Below, one piece after another: positions 36,104-48,569 of a stretch of DNA of 64,000 bases. The position numbers and the translations under genes were made by a program. The stretch lies in NCBI GenBank assembly GCA_900471605.1, contig UCEY01000065.1, positions 1 through 64,000 on the forward strand, given 5' to 3'. The stretch comes from Hyphomicrobiales bacterium. Lineage in GTDB: Bacteria > Pseudomonadota > Alphaproteobacteria > Rhizobiales > Rhizobiaceae. Below the pieces are notes generated by a model. The model was not told the origin of the DNA, ran no database searches, and saw only the letters and a program-made list of their open reading frames with translations. Position 1 is the first letter of the stretch. Every line of letters starts with the position of its first letter.

Positions 36104-36117
36104 TTGAAATTAATCAA
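36104..36117. promoter_or_regulatory. FNR/FixK-like box, upstream site
   Basis: TTGAA-ATTA-ATCAA matches nine of the ten conserved positions of the FNR/FixK consensus TTGAT-N4-ATCAA. It lies about 215 bp before the cytochrome c peroxidase start, inside the AT-rich leader. Confidence 0.5.
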
Positions 36118-36182
36118 CTTTATTCAAAAGGATAACGAAATCGTGTGCTTGTGAGGACGGCGGATTGAAGCCCTTTTCTCAT

Positions 36183-36225
36183 TTGTCAATTTTCAATAAA
36201 GGGTTGAGTTAGAAATACATTATAC
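36183..36225 (+). promoter_or_regulatory. Possible FNR/FixK-dependent promoter of the peroxidase-chemoreceptor operon
   Basis: A weaker FNR-like box, TTGTC-AATT-TTCAA (36183-36196), is followed by a good -10 element TTATAC (36220-36225). If transcription starts near 36231, the box is centred at about -41.5, the standard class II position for FNR-type activators. No good -35 hexamer is present, as expected for an activator-dependent promoter. The leader before the ATG would be ~100 nt. Confidence 0.4.
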
Positions 36226-36331
36226 AAAAATTTTACCCTTTCTGGTTACTTTCATTGCAGACGACAACCAGACGGCTCCCGCCTGAGCCCATCCGGTCTT
36301 CGAGCGCTAATTCACCCTCTGGATCACCATC

Positions 36332-37321
36332 ATGCGCCGTTCGGTTCTCTGCATAACCCTCCTTTGGGCCGTGTCTTTCCAGGGCGCGGCCGCTGGCAAT
36401 CTCGCCGATTTCAAGCGACCTCTGACGATTCCGTTCGACAAGGTGACGCCCTATTCGCTGCAACTGGCGACACTCGGAAAGATGCTGTTTTTCGATCCGC
36501 GGCTGTCGGGCGCGAAAAACATGAACTGCGCCAGCTGTCACAACCCGTCCTTCGGGTTCGAAGTGCCGGTCAAGACGCCGGTGGGGGCCGCCAATACCCG
36601 TCTGGCCCGCCAGTCTCCGACGATTCTCAACCTGGCGTGGACCACCCCCCTCTTCTGGGACGGCCGGGCGCCGACGCTGGAGGCCCAAGCCTCAGGTCCG
36701 ATCACGGCACCCGCAGAGATGAATGGCAAGCTTGATCAGATCGTCGCCGATCTGCGAAGCATTCCCGACTACAATAACTGGTTCAAACAGATATTCCCGG
36801 ACAAGGGCGCGACCAGCGAGACGCTGCTGACGGCGATCGCAACCTATGAACGCACCGTGGTTTCCGCCTGGTCGCCGTTCGACCGCTGGGTGGACGGCGA
36901 CGAAACCGCGGTTTCGGACAGCGCCAAGCGGGGTTTTGGACTGTTTACGGGCAAAGCGAATTGCGCGGTCTGTCATACGGGCTGGAATTTCACCGACAAC
37001 AAGTTTCACAATACGGGACTGCCCACGAACGACATCGGGCGCGCCCAGCTGGAACCGGACAATCCCAAAGCCCTGCATGCTTTCAAGACGCCCAGCCTGC
37101 GCAATACCCTCTATCGGGGCCCCTACATGCATAACGGCAGCCTGGCGACCATGGAGGAGGTGATCGCCCACTACGAGAGCGGTGGGGTCGCAAGCCCGTC
37201 GCGTTCGGATGACATTTCTCCATTTTTCATCACCGATCGCGAGCGGGAAGACCTGATCACCTTCCTCAAGACACTGACTCCCGAACAGCAGGACCTGCTC
37301 CTGCCGACATTACCAAACTGA
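36332..37321 (+). CDS. Di-heme cytochrome c peroxidase (CcpA/MauG family)
   Basis: A 329-residue periplasmic enzyme. Signal peptide at residues 1-21 (LCITLLWAVSFQGAAA). Two c-type heme sites are present: CASCH (~residue 68) and CAVCH (~212). The conserved Trp/Asp-rich N-domain motif NLAWTTPLFWDGR and the C-domain FKTPSLRNTLYRGPYMHNGSLATMEEV (Met/His ligand region) are intact. Such enzymes reduce H2O2 with electrons from cytochrome c under low oxygen; MauG-like oxidative roles are also possible. It is followed after 9 bp by a chemoreceptor gene, an unusual partner. Confidence 0.9.
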   Translation: MRRSVLCITLLWAVSFQGAAAGNLADFKRPLTIPFDKVTPYSLQLATLGKMLFFDPRLSGAKNMNCASCHNPSFGFEVPVKTPVGAANTRLARQSPTILNLAWTTPLFWDGRAPTLEAQASGPITAPAEMNGKLDQIVADLRSIPDYNNWFKQIFPDKGATSETLLTAIATYERTVVSAWSPFDRWVDGDETAVSDSAKRGFGLFTGKANCAVCHTGWNFTDNKFHNTGLPTNDIGRAQLEPDNPKALHAFKTPSLRNTLYRGPYMHNGSLATMEEVIAHYESGGVASPSRSDDISPFFITDREREDLITFLKTLTPEQQDLLLPTLPN

Positions 37322-37330
37322 GTAGCACCC

Positions 37331-39238
37331 ATGGCCCTGTCAGTCCGTTTCCAGATTCTTCTTCCTCTCGTTCTCTCCATTCTCGCCGGCCTGGGTGCCG
37401 CCGCTCTCGTCGGATCGCAGGCGATCGACGGCCAGGCTCATGTCGAGAAGGTCGTTCAAGACGCGATAGCCGCCAAGACATTGGCCGCAAGGACCGGCGC
37501 GCAATTCGAGACCGTGTCGGGCGTTGTCGCAAATCTGCTGGCGATGACCACGTTTGTTTCGGTCGACGAGGTCCATAAACGGTTCGACACGACGAATAGC
37601 GCTCTCGAGGCTACGCTTGCCGAGTTTGCCCGCAACTCGCTGTCGCCTGCCGTATCGGCGGACGCCAAGAAACTCGGCGATCTGCATGCGGCGTGGCGCG
37701 GCAATGTTCGCGTCATGCTCGGGCTCGACCCAGCCAAGGCAATTCCGACCACCGAGCAGCTGACACGTTCCCGCGCGGCCATCCTGGCAAAAATTCTCGA
37801 CATCAACACGCTCGTGGACAAGACGGCGTCCGACACGGTGGCGGCAGCAGGGGACGCGCTGGAGACCGAGATCCGCAACGAACTGACGACCGGTGCCGCA
37901 CTGGCGGTGGCAGGCATCGTCATCCTGATGTTCGTCGCGCAGCGGATCGCCGGCCCGATCGTGCGGATCACGGCGTCGATGAAGCTGCTCGCGGGCGGCA
38001 ATAACGAGGTCGTCGTGCCGAAGCGCCGCGGCGCCAAGGAAATTCGCGCCATGATCGATGCTCTGGCCGTATTCCGCGAAAATGCACGCATGCGCGATAC
38101 GCTGGAGCAGGAAGCGCAGGCGCAGAGCGCCAATCTCGCCACCGTCTCCGCGGAAGCCCGGCTGCTGCAGAGCCAGGTGCGCGGTGTCGTCCACCAGGCC
38201 GTCGAGGGCGATTTCTCCGGTCGCGTCAACGGGCCTTTCGACCGCCCTGAACATCTCGAGCTGGCCCAGAGCCTCAATACCCTGATATCGAGCTTCGAAG
38301 GCGGCCTCAACGAAACCAGCCGCGTCCTCAATGCGCTTGCCAGTGCCGATCTGACGATCCAGTTCGAGGGGGTTCACAAAGGTGCGTTTGCCGAGCTGCA
38401 GAACAATGCGAACGCCGTGACGAGCCGCCTCTCCGACGTGGTGTCGCGACTGGCCGACGCCTGCGCATCCGTCTCGGCATCCAGCGACGAAATTCTGCGC
38501 GGAACGACCGAGCTGAATGCGCGCTCGACACGCCAGTCGTCGATGCTTCAGGACACGACCGTAACGACGAACGCCGTCGCCGAGACCGTTGGTCAGAACT
38601 CCAAACGGGCGGGTGAAGCGACCAGCGTGATTTCGGATACGAGCCACATGGCTGAAAACGGCAGCCAGGTCATGACCGGCGCGGAAAGCGCCATGGCGCA
38701 GATCACCGTCTCGTCGGGCAAGATTTCCGAAATCATCGGCGTCATCGAGGATGTCGCGTTCCAAACAAATCTGCTGGCGCTCAATGCAGGCGTGGAAGCG
38801 GCGCGGGCGGGCGAAAGCGGCAAGGGGTTTGCGGTCGTCGCGACCGAAGTGCGCTCCCTCGCCCAGTCGACGGCCAACGCGTCCAACGAAGTGAAAGCGC
38901 TCATCCAGAAAAGCCAGGCGGAAGTGAAGGCTGGCGCCGAACTGGTCCGCAAGGCGAGCGAGCAGTTTTCCCAGATCGTTTCGTCCATCGCCTTCGTCTC
39001 TTCGCTTTCCAGCGGCATTACCACCGAGAGCAACAATCAAAGCGCCAACCTGCGGCAGCTGTCGCGGGCCATGAAGGATCTCGACGAACTCAACGCCCAT
39101 AACAACCGGCTCGTCGGCAATCTTTCGGCCTCCACCGAGAGGACAAGCCGGGAGATGGAAGCGCTGGCCGAGATCGTCAATCTGTTCCGCATCGACAAGC
39201 GGGGAGAACAGCGCGTCAGACCCGGCCGGGCCGCCTGA
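37331..39238 (+). CDS. Methyl-accepting chemotaxis protein co-transcribed with the peroxidase
   Basis: A 635-residue receptor. Transmembrane helix 1 at about residues 7-29, periplasmic helical domain (~30-185) without cofactor motif, helix 2 at ~187-206, HAMP ([16 protein letters not shown]), a helical linker with a second HAMP-like part, and the signalling hairpin ([29 protein letters not shown]). The tight 9-bp spacing to the peroxidase gene places it in the same operon. No CheR-binding pentapeptide. A role in redox- or peroxide-directed taxis is suggested by the operon, not by the domain content. Confidence 0.93.
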   Translation: MALSVRFQILLPLVLSILAGLGAAALVGSQAIDGQAHVEKVVQDAIAAKTLAARTGAQFETVSGVVANLLAMTTFVSVDEVHKRFDTTNSALEATLAEFARNSLSPAVSADAKKLGDLHAAWRGNVRVMLGLDPAKAIPTTEQLTRSRAAILAKILDINTLVDKTASDTVAAAGDALETEIRNELTTGAALAVAGIVILMFVAQRIAGPIVRITASMKLLAGGNNEVVVPKRRGAKEIRAMIDALAVFRENARMRDTLEQEAQAQSANLATVSAEARLLQSQVRGVVHQAVEGDFSGRVNGPFDRPEHLELAQSLNTLISSFEGGLNETSRVLNALASADLTIQFEGVHKGAFAELQNNANAVTSRLSDVVSRLADACASVSASSDEILRGTTELNARSTRQSSMLQDTTVTTNAVAETVGQNSKRAGEATSVISDTSHMAENGSQVMTGAESAMAQITVSSGKISEIIGVIEDVAFQTNLLALNAGVEAARAGESGKGFAVVATEVRSLAQSTANASNEVKALIQKSQAEVKAGAELVRKASEQFSQIVSSIAFVSSLSSGITTESNNQSANLRQLSRAMKDLDELNAHNNRLVGNLSASTERTSREMEALAEIVNLFRIDKRGEQRVRPGRAA

Positions 39239-39243
39239 GATCC

Positions 39244-39278
39244 TTCACGCGGCAGCGCCAGGGCAGCTGCCGCGTGAA
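39244..39278. terminator. Strong bidirectional terminator hairpin
   Basis: A perfect 13-bp stem TTCACGCGGCAGC (39244-39256) with GCTGCCGCGTGAA (39266-39278), nine-base loop, six bases after the chemoreceptor stop. It lies between convergent genes and can serve both. Confidence 0.75.
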
Positions 39279-39383
39279 CGCGGAGAAGGCCGGTCCCTTC
39301 GCGGTGACGTCACAAAGATGACCCGACACCGCGTCCGGACCCATCCTGCGACCGTGGCGATACCATCGGCCCGAATGATCTCC

Positions 39384-41534
<2,151 letters not shown>

Positions 41535-42355
41535 CGGCTTCTCCCTTTGTCAGACCATAGTGTTCCATGCCTGCCCCGATGGCATCGATGAGATCTTGCC
41601 CTGCTGCCAGTCCTCCCGCCACCGCGATGCGCACCCTGGCGATAGAGGCCCGTTCATCCCGGAAATCCGGGGCAGCCGGCATTCGCGCCGTTCCGCCGAA
41701 TGATCCGGGCCATCTCGGCGGCAGAAAGTACTTTCCCGGTCTCACGTCGCATTCCCTCCTTCGGCGAGGCAGACGCCCCCCTTGGTGATTTTCGGTTTTT
41801 TTCGGCCGGGGCACTGAAAGCTGCCTCGAATGTAGTTTTGTAAGTAGCACCTTCCAGTACCCCGTTCGGCGGTTTATGCCCGCAGCCCGATCGCCTCGAA
41901 ATGGACGACATCGGCTCTACCCGATGCCTCGCCCGACGGATCCTGCGCGGCTTTTATCGACGCGGTTTCCGGCAGGTTTTGAAGGACGGCAGTGTTTCAC
42001 CTGCCGCCGCACATTTCTATGGGCATAGCCCAGGCCAGGAGTTCCTCGCTGGCTGCAATCCTTTCGCGAACCCGAACGCCAGGGTTTTGCGTCCTACCCC
42101 TGACGTCCGCGCCGGCCCCGCCTCGCCGGCACGCCTGCCGGTGTATCCGTGACGGAACCGGGGCATTGTAGGCACGGTTTGAAGAGGCGGGGAAAACGGA
42201 CGGACATTTTTTCGCAAAAATTGACGCCGGTGCCACCCGGCAGTACTTTGTGCAGCAACCGGAGACGAACCGCTTCCTGCGGCGCCGGCGCGGTGCCGTC
42301 GATTTCCTCCGGGAATGCTGGCGGTGTTTTCAGCCATCTTCAGATCGGCACCCGA
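41535..42355. other. 821-bp gap between the mutase gene and pccA
   Basis: No complete gene is convincing here. On the minus strand, two frames in different phases (41654-41911 and ~41509-41677) together look like a short coding remnant: one carries RRETGKVLSAAEMARIIRR, the other PDFRDERASIARVRIAVAGG and continues into the mutase start region. Third-position GC is moderate. This may be a decayed gene or chance. I saw no cobalamin riboswitch box upstream of the mutase, nor a clear promoter. Confidence 0.35.
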
Positions 42356-44365
42356 CTATTCGAACTCCATGATCAGCTCGTCCACCGCAAGGCTCTGGCC
42401 CTGGCTCGCGGCGACCCGTTTGACCACGCCCTTGCGTTCCGCCTTCAGGACGTTTTCCATCTTCATCGCCTCGACGGTCGCGAGCGTCTGGCCGGCCTCG
42501 ACAGCGTCCCCGGCCTTCACGGACACCGAAGTGATGACGCCGGGCATCGGGCAGAGCAGCATTTTCGACGTGTCCGGCGGTAGCTTGACCGGCATCAGGC
42601 GGGCGAGCTCGGCGATGCGGGGCGAGCGGACGCGGGCGGTGACGTCCATCCCGCGCCAGCGCAGGCGGATGGCCGATCCGATGAGATTGATCTTGACGCC
42701 AATGATCTCGCCGCCGACATGGAAGCGGGCATGCTGGCGGCCGGGCAGCCAGGCGCTGGCAACGGAAAGCCGCGTGCCGTCGGAGAAGCGGACGCTGGCG
42801 CCGTCGGGCAGGGTTTCAAGCGTGACGGCCTCTTCGAAACCGGCAAGCGTCACCACCCAATCCCGCGCCGGGATCCGGCGGTGATTGCCGATCGTGCCGG
42901 AAATCTGCGCCGCACGCTCCTGCATGGCCTGATTGAGCAGGACGGCGATCGCCGCAAGTTTTTTGGCGGCCGCCGCGTCCGGATGCACGCCGGAAAAGCC
43001 ATCCGGAAATTCTTCGGCGATGAAGGCCGTGGTGATGTTTCCCGAGCGGAAGCGATCATGATCCATGACCGCCGAGAGGAAGGGCAGGTTGTGGCCGATG
43101 CCGTCCACCTCGAAATCGTCAAGCGCCTTGCCCATCGCGTCGATGGCCGCCACGCGATCCGGCGCCCAGGTGCACAGCTTGGCGATCATCGGGTCGTAAT
43201 ACATGGAGATCTCGCCGCCTTCAAAGACGCCGGTATCGTTGCGGACGACGGTGCCGTCATCCTGCCCGCCTTCGGCGGGCGGGCGGTAGCGGGTGAGACG
43301 GCCGATCGAAGGCAGGAAGTTGCGGTAGGGATCCTCGGCATAAAGCCGGCTTTCGATCGCCCAGCCGGTGAGCTTGACGTCGTCCTGACTGAGCGACAGG
43401 GTCTCGCCGGCGGCAACCCGGATCATCTGCTCGACGAGGTCGATGCCGGTGACGAGCTCGGTAACCGGATGCTCCACCTGCAGGCGGGTGTTCATTTCGA
43501 GGAAGTAGAAGTTCCGGCTGCCGTCGACGATGAACTCGACCGTGCCGGCTGAGAAATAACCGACGGCCTTGGCGAGCGCGACGGCCTGTTCGCCCATGGC
43601 CTTGCGGGTTGCCGCATCGAGGAAGGGTGACGGGGCCTCCTCGATGACCTTCTGGTTGCGGCGCTGGATCGAGCATTCGCGCTCGCCGAGATAGAGCGTG
43701 TTGCCGTGCTGGTCGCCGAGCACCTGGATTTCGATATGGCGGGGCTGGTCGACGAATTTTTCGATGAAGATGCGGTCGTCGCCGAACGAATTCTTCGCCT
43801 CGTTGCGGGAGGACTGGAACCCTTCCCGGGCCTCGGCGTCGTTCCAGGCAATCCGCATGCCCTTGCCGCCGCCGCCGGCAGACGCCTTGATCATGACGGG
43901 ATAACCGATCGAGGCGGAGATCTTTACCGCTTCCTCGGCATCCTCGATCAGCCCCATATGGCCGGGCACGGTGGAGACGCCGGCTTCCGCGGCGATCTTC
44001 TTGGACGTGATCTTGTCGCCCATCGCCTGGATGGCGCCGACCGGCGGGCCGATGAAGGCGATGCCCGCCTTTTCGAGCGCTTCGGCAAAAGCGGGATTTT
44101 CGGACAGGAAACCGTAGCCCGGATGCACGGCATCCGCGCCGGTCTTGCGGATCGCGTCGAGGATCCTGTCGATGACGATATAGGACTGGGACGACGGCGC
44201 GGGACCGATATGGACGGCCTCGTCGGCTTGTCTCACATGCAGCGCCTCCGCATCCGCATCGGAATAGACGGCGACCGTCGCAATGCCCATCTTGCGGGCC
44301 GTCCTGATGACCCGGCAGGCAATCTCGCCACGGTTGGCGATGAGGATCTTGTTGATCGCGGCCAT
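42356..44365 (-). CDS. pccA: Propionyl-CoA carboxylase alpha subunit (biotin carboxylase + BCCP)
   Basis: A 669-residue protein: biotin carboxylase domains (residues ~1-450, with KASAGGGGKGMRIAW ATP-binding loop and EMNTRLQVEHPVTE catalytic stretch), a BT linker domain, and a C-terminal biotinyl domain with the modified Lys in VEAMKMEN. With PccB it carboxylates propionyl-CoA to methylmalonyl-CoA. Its ATG overlaps the stop of the small gene upstream by one base (TGATG). The nearby mutase and PccB settle the substrate. Confidence 0.95.
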   Translation of the reverse strand: MAAINKILIANRGEIACRVIRTARKMGIATVAVYSDADAEALHVRQADEAVHIGPAPSSQSYIVIDRILDAIRKTGADAVHPGYGFLSENPAFAEALEKAGIAFIGPPVGAIQAMGDKITSKKIAAEAGVSTVPGHMGLIEDAEEAVKISASIGYPVMIKASAGGGGKGMRIAWNDAEAREGFQSSRNEAKNSFGDDRIFIEKFVDQPRHIEIQVLGDQHGNTLYLGERECSIQRRNQKVIEEAPSPFLDAATRKAMGEQAVALAKAVGYFSAGTVEFIVDGSRNFYFLEMNTRLQVEHPVTELVTGIDLVEQMIRVAAGETLSLSQDDVKLTGWAIESRLYAEDPYRNFLPSIGRLTRYRPPAEGGQDDGTVVRNDTGVFEGGEISMYYDPMIAKLCTWAPDRVAAIDAMGKALDDFEVDGIGHNLPFLSAVMDHDRFRSGNITTAFIAEEFPDGFSGVHPDAAAAKKLAAIAVLLNQAMQERAAQISGTIGNHRRIPARDWVVTLAGFEEAVTLETLPDGASVRFSDGTRLSVASAWLPGRQHARFHVGGEIIGVKINLIGSAIRLRWRGMDVTARVRSPRIAELARLMPVKLPPDTSKMLLCPMPGVITSVSVKAGDAVEAGQTLATVEAMKMENVLKAERKGVVKRVAASQGQSLAVDELIMEFE

Positions 44366-44742
44366 CAGACTTCCATCACGTCTTCGAAGGATTCGGGAAA
44401 GGTTCTGCGCGCGACCTTCTCGTCGATCCGCAGCAGCGCGTCATAGGAGGTCGGGTCGAAATCGTCCTGCGCCGGCACCACCTCCCGGCCGAAGAGGAGA
44501 TTGAGCCGGCCGGCATCGAGATTGCCGCGCTCGAACGGTTCGGCTCCGAAGTGATGCCAGAGCGCATGCAGGAACGCCGCGTCCACCTTGTGCTCGATCG
44601 TGCCGGGGCGGGCAAGGCGCTGCAGGACCTTGAGCGGCGTCGCGCCCTTTTCGTTCGCCCGCCGGATGGTGAAATGATGGCCATGGCCCGGCATGCCGGA
44701 GGGAAAACCGCGATGTTTGGTCATGTCGGGCGGTCTAGGCAT
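44365..44742 (-). CDS. Conserved small protein between pccB and pccA
   Basis: A 125-residue protein with no signal or membrane segment. Recognisable stretches are GHHFTIRRANEKGATPLKVLQRLARPG and LHALWHHFGAEPFERGNLDAGRL. I know this type of gene from the same position in rhizobial pcc operons, without an assigned role. The ATG at 44742 has AGAGGATCC eight bases upstream; ATGs at 44763 and 44724 are also in frame. The tight junction with pccA suggests a function tied to the carboxylase, perhaps assembly. Confidence 0.7.
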   Translation of the reverse strand: MPRPPDMTKHRGFPSGMPGHGHHFTIRRANEKGATPLKVLQRLARPGTIEHKVDAAFLHALWHHFGAEPFERGNLDAGRLNLLFGREVVPAQDDFDPTSYDALLRIDEKVARRTFPESFEDVMEV

Positions 44743-44805
44743 TGCGGATCCTCTTGCATTCATGTCTGGCGGCCAAGCGCGTCGAAACAGGCATTACGGG
44801 CGGGC

Positions 44806-46338
44806 TTAAAGCGGAATCGTATCGTGCTTCTTCCAATGCGTCGTCACCTGCTTGTTGCGCAGCGAGGCAAAGGCCCGGGCGATGCGGCGGCGCGACGAAT
44901 GCGGCATGATCACCTCGTCGATGAAGCCGCGTTCGGCCGCGACGAACGGATTGGCGAAACGTTCCTCATATTCCCTGGTGCGGGCGGCGATCTTTTCAGG
45001 ATCGCCCAGTTCGGAACGGTAGAGGATTTCGGTCGCGCCCTTGGCGCCCATCACCGCAATCTCGGCGGTCGGCCAGGCGTAGTTGAAATCGGCGCCGATA
45101 TGTTTCGAGGCCATGACGTCATAGGCGCCGCCATAGGCTTTTCGGGTGATCAGGGTCACCATCGGCACGGTCGCCTCGGAATAGGCGAAGAGCAGTTTTG
45201 CGCCATGCTTGATGACGCCGCCATATTCCTGGGCGACGCCCGGCAGGAAGCCCGGCACGTCCACGAGCGTCAGGATCGGGATCGAGAAGGCGTCGCAGAA
45301 GCGCACGAAACGCGCCGCCTTGCGGGAACTATCGATGTCGAGGCAGCCGGCGAGCACCATCGGCTGGTTGGCGACGACGCCGACCGTCTGGCCTTCGAGG
45401 CGGATGAAGCCGGTGATGATGTTCCTGGCATAGGCTTCCTGGATCTCGAAGAAATCGCCTTCATCGGCGATCGCCAGGATCAGTTCCTTCATGTCGTAGG
45501 GTTTTGCCGCACTGTCCGGGATCAGGCTGTCGAGGCGGTTCTCGATGCGGGCCGGATCGTCGTGGAAGGGACGGACCGGCGGCTTTTCGCGGTTGTTGAG
45601 CGGCAGGAAATCGAAGAGCTGGCGAACGGCCTCAAGCGCCTCGATGTCGTTATCGAAGGCGGCATCGGCGACCGAGGATTTTTTCGTATGGGTGCCGGCG
45701 CCGCCGAGTTCTTCGGCGGTGACGATCTCGTTGGTGACGGTCTTCACCACATCGGGGCCGGTGACGAACATGTAGGAACTGTCCCGCACCATGAAGATGA
45801 AGTCGGTCATGGCAGGCGAATAGACGGCGCCGCCGGCGCAGGGGCCCATGATGACGGAGATCTGCGGCACGACGCCCGACGCCTCGGCATTGCGGCGAAA
45901 GACTTCCGCATAACCGGCGAGCGAAGCCACGCCTTCCTGGATGCGGGCGCCGCCGCTGTCGTTGAGGCCGATCACGGGTGCGCCGACGCGCACGGCCATG
46001 TCCATGATCTTGCAGATCTTCTGGGCATGGGTTTCGGAGAGCGAGCCGCCGAGGACCGTGAAATCCTGGGAGAAGACATAGACCTGGCGGCCGTTGATCG
46101 TGCCCCAGCCGGTGACGACGCCGTCACCCGCGACCTTCTGCTCGGCCATGCCGAAATCGACCGCGCGGTGGGTGACGTACATGTCGAATTCTTCGAACGA
46201 TCCCTCGTCGAGCAGGACCTCGACGCGCTCGCGCGCCGTCAGCTTGCCCTTGGCATGCTGCGCCTCGATACGCCTTTGCCCGCCGCCGAGCCTTGCCTCT
46301 GCCCGCCGCTTTTCGACCTCACCCAGAATTGCCCGCAT
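44806..46338 (-). CDS. pccB: Propionyl-CoA carboxylase beta subunit
   Basis: A 510-residue carboxyltransferase with the crotonase-like tandem fold: [41 protein letters not shown] (acyl-CoA oxyanion site), [16 protein letters not shown] and, in the C-terminal half, [16 protein letters not shown] and [11 protein letters not shown]. It transfers the carboxyl from biotin to propionyl-CoA. GAGGAGCGGAC precedes the ATG. First gene of pccB-small protein-pccA, divergent from the ScfR-type regulator. Confidence 0.95.
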   Translation of the reverse strand: MRAILGEVEKRRAEARLGGGQRRIEAQHAKGKLTARERVEVLLDEGSFEEFDMYVTHRAVDFGMAEQKVAGDGVVTGWGTINGRQVYVFSQDFTVLGGSLSETHAQKICKIMDMAVRVGAPVIGLNDSGGARIQEGVASLAGYAEVFRRNAEASGVVPQISVIMGPCAGGAVYSPAMTDFIFMVRDSSYMFVTGPDVVKTVTNEIVTAEELGGAGTHTKKSSVADAAFDNDIEALEAVRQLFDFLPLNNREKPPVRPFHDDPARIENRLDSLIPDSAAKPYDMKELILAIADEGDFFEIQEAYARNIITGFIRLEGQTVGVVANQPMVLAGCLDIDSSRKAARFVRFCDAFSIPILTLVDVPGFLPGVAQEYGGVIKHGAKLLFAYSEATVPMVTLITRKAYGGAYDVMASKHIGADFNYAWPTAEIAVMGAKGATEILYRSELGDPEKIAARTREYEERFANPFVAAERGFIDEVIMPHSSRRRIARAFASLRNKQVTTHWKKHDTIPL

Positions 46339-46452
46339 GTCCGCTCCTCAAATTCCCGCTCTTTTATCGATCGACACGCCCGGAGAAAAGCGTTGAACGG
46401 GTGTGATTGTGAAAGTATATAAACGTGTTTTTAAAATTGCAAAGTTGTGAAA

Positions 46453-47859
46453 ATGGCGGTCGGCAAGCTCTTCATCGGACGCAAGGTGCGCGAATTGCGG
46501 ATGGCCCACAACGCCACCCAGAGCCAGTTCGCGGAGCGGGTGGGAATCTCGACCAGCTACCTCAACCAGATCGAGAGCAACCAGCGGCCGGTTTCGGCGA
46601 GCGTCCTGCTTGCGCTGGCCGACAAGTTCCAGCTGAACATTTCCGAGCTCTCGACCGGCGAGACCGACCGGCTGGTCTCCGCGCTTCTGGAGGCTCTCTC
46701 CGATCCGATCTTCGACGCCTATGCGCCAAGCCTTCAGGAACTGAAGCTCATCACCCACAACGCGCCGGGTTTCGCCCATGCCCTGATCGCCTGCCACCAG
46801 GCCTATCGCCGCAACAGCGAGCAGCTGGCCAGCATGGACGACCGGCTCGACCTGACGGCGGCCGTCGAGCTGACGCCCTATGAGGAGGTCCGGGACTTCT
46901 TCCATTTCGTCGACAACTACGTCCACGAACTCGACGTGCTCGCGGAGAAACTCGCCCACGAACTCGGCGACCGGAAGGACGACAGCTACGCGACGCTGAC
47001 GGGTTTCCTCGACCGCCGGTTCGGCGTTCGCGTGGTGCACGGTCAGGACAAGAACGAGCTGCGCCGCTACGACCCCGCGTCACGCCTGCTGTCCATCAAC
47101 CCCTATGCCGCCGCCCACACGCGGGTCTTTCAGATCGCGGTCCAGATCGCGCAGCTCCATGCCGGGGAGGTCGTCGAAACGATCGTCCGCGATGCGGGCT
47201 TCCGCACCGAGGAGGCTGCCGACATCTGCCGGATCGGGCTGCACAACTATTTTGCAGGCGCGCTGTTGATGCCCTACCAGACCTTCCTGCGCACCGCCCG
47301 CGAACTGCGCCACGATCTCGAACTGCTCGCCGCGCGCTTCGGCGCCTCGCTGGAGCAGGTCTGCCACAGGCTCTCGACCCTGCAGCGGCCGGGGCTGAAA
47401 GGGGTGCCGATCTTTTTCGCGCGGATCGACCGGGCCGGCAACATCACCAAGCGGCACAGCGCGACGAAGCTGCAATTCGCCCGCTTCGGCGCCGCCTGCC
47501 CTTTGTGGAACGCCCACCAGGCGTTCGAAACGCCCGGGCGGATCATCCGCCAGCTTGCGGAAACGCCCGATGGAGTACGGTATCTCTGCCTCGCCACATT
47601 GACCAGCAAGGGCATCGGCGGCTTCCGCACCGCCCAGTCGAGCTATGCGCTCGCGATCGGCTGCGAGATTTCCTATACGGATGAATTCGTTTACGCCGAT
47701 GACCTCAACGTCACCCAGAAGACCAGCTTCGAGCCGATCGGCATATCCTGCCGCATCTGCGATCGCGCCAACTGCGCGAGCCGGGCCGTGCCGCCCCTGA
47801 AACACAAGCTCACGGTCAACCACAACCAGCGCCTGCCGCTGCCCTACGAATTGTCCTGA
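46453..47859 (+). CDS. scfR: Short-chain fatty acyl-CoA regulator (XRE-HTH, ScfR/RamB-like)
   Basis: A 468-residue regulator. The N-terminal XRE helix-turn-helix is at residues ~8-62 (RELRMAHNATQSQFAERVGISTSYLNQIESNQRPVS in pieces), followed by an IrrE/DUF955-like peptidase-derived domain without the HExxH metal motif (read IAVQIAQLHAGEV) and a C-terminal DUF2083 domain with Cys residues in GISCRICDRANCASR. Members sense acyl-CoA and control propionate/acetate genes such as pccB. Divergent from pccB with a 114-bp AT-rich gap. The upstream ATTGCAAAGTT (46437-46447) resembles the RamB TTTGCAAA-type site. A CGGCAG/CTGCCG hairpin (47868-47882) follows the stop. Confidence 0.88.
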   Translation: MAVGKLFIGRKVRELRMAHNATQSQFAERVGISTSYLNQIESNQRPVSASVLLALADKFQLNISELSTGETDRLVSALLEALSDPIFDAYAPSLQELKLITHNAPGFAHALIACHQAYRRNSEQLASMDDRLDLTAAVELTPYEEVRDFFHFVDNYVHELDVLAEKLAHELGDRKDDSYATLTGFLDRRFGVRVVHGQDKNELRRYDPASRLLSINPYAAAHTRVFQIAVQIAQLHAGEVVETIVRDAGFRTEEAADICRIGLHNYFAGALLMPYQTFLRTARELRHDLELLAARFGASLEQVCHRLSTLQRPGLKGVPIFFARIDRAGNITKRHSATKLQFARFGAACPLWNAHQAFETPGRIIRQLAETPDGVRYLCLATLTSKGIGGFRTAQSSYALAIGCEISYTDEFVYADDLNVTQKTSFEPIGISCRICDRANCASRAVPPLKHKLTVNHNQRLPLPYELS

Positions 47860-47905
47860 CCCCAAAGCGGCAGGCTCTGCCGAGCCCGCCGCCCGGGAAC
47901 GGGTC

Positions 47906-48568
47906 TCAGGACGCCATGCTTTGAGCCGCCAAAGCGACGTCGAAGGGCGCCTCGGTCTTCCCCCTGATCTCCTCGACGGACACGCCGGGCGCGGTCTCGA
48001 TCAGGGTCATTTTCGGCGCGCCGTGGCGGGCGACGGTGAAGACGCCGAGATCGGTGATCACGAGATCGGTCACCCGCCGGCCGGTGAGCGGAAGGTTGCA
48101 TTCCTTCAGAAGCTTCGGTTCGCCCTTGGCCTCGTGCTCCATCACCACCACGACCTTCTTCACCCCGGCGACGAGGTCCATGGCGCCGCCCATGCCCTTC
48201 ACCATCTTTCCGGGGATCATCCAGTTGGCGAGGTCGCCGCTTTCGGAAATCTGCATGGCGCCGAGAATGGACAGGTCGATATGGCCGCCGCGGATCATCG
48301 CGAAGCTGTCGGCCGAGGAAAAATAACTGGTTCGCGGCAGCTCGGTGATCGTCTGCTTGCCGGCATTGATGAGGTCCGCATCCTCCTCGCCCTCGAAGGG
48401 GAAAGGCCCCATGCCCAGCATGCCGTTTTCGCTCTGCAGGGTCACGTCCACCCCGGCCGGGATATAGTTTGCCACCAGTGTCGGAATACCGATCCCGAGA
48501 TTGACGTAGAAGCCGTCTTCAATTTCGCGGGCTGCGCGCGCCGCCATCTGTTCGCGAGTCCAGGCCAT
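47906..48568 (-). CDS. scoB: 3-oxoacid CoA-transferase subunit B (SCOT)
   Basis: A 220-residue beta subunit with the catalytic Glu47 in LQSENGMLG and [13 protein letters not shown]. The pattern [11 protein letters not shown] and [10 protein letters not shown] is that of succinyl-CoA:3-ketoacid (acetoacetate) CoA-transferase rather than PcaJ, which has ENGILNFG in this window. It lets the cell activate acetoacetate with succinyl-CoA. One base separates it from the scoA stop. Confidence 0.9.
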   Translation of the reverse strand: MAWTREQMAARAAREIEDGFYVNLGIGIPTLVANYIPAGVDVTLQSENGMLGMGPFPFEGEEDADLINAGKQTITELPRTSYFSSADSFAMIRGGHIDLSILGAMQISESGDLANWMIPGKMVKGMGGAMDLVAGVKKVVVVMEHEAKGEPKLLKECNLPLTGRRVTDLVITDLGVFTVARHGAPKMTLIETAPGVSVEEIRGKTEAPFDVALAAQSMAS

Positions 48569-48569
48569 A

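Noticed and set aside
41535-42355. Cobalamin riboswitch upstream of the B12-dependent mutase gene
   Set aside because: I looked for the B12 box on the minus strand and did not find it.
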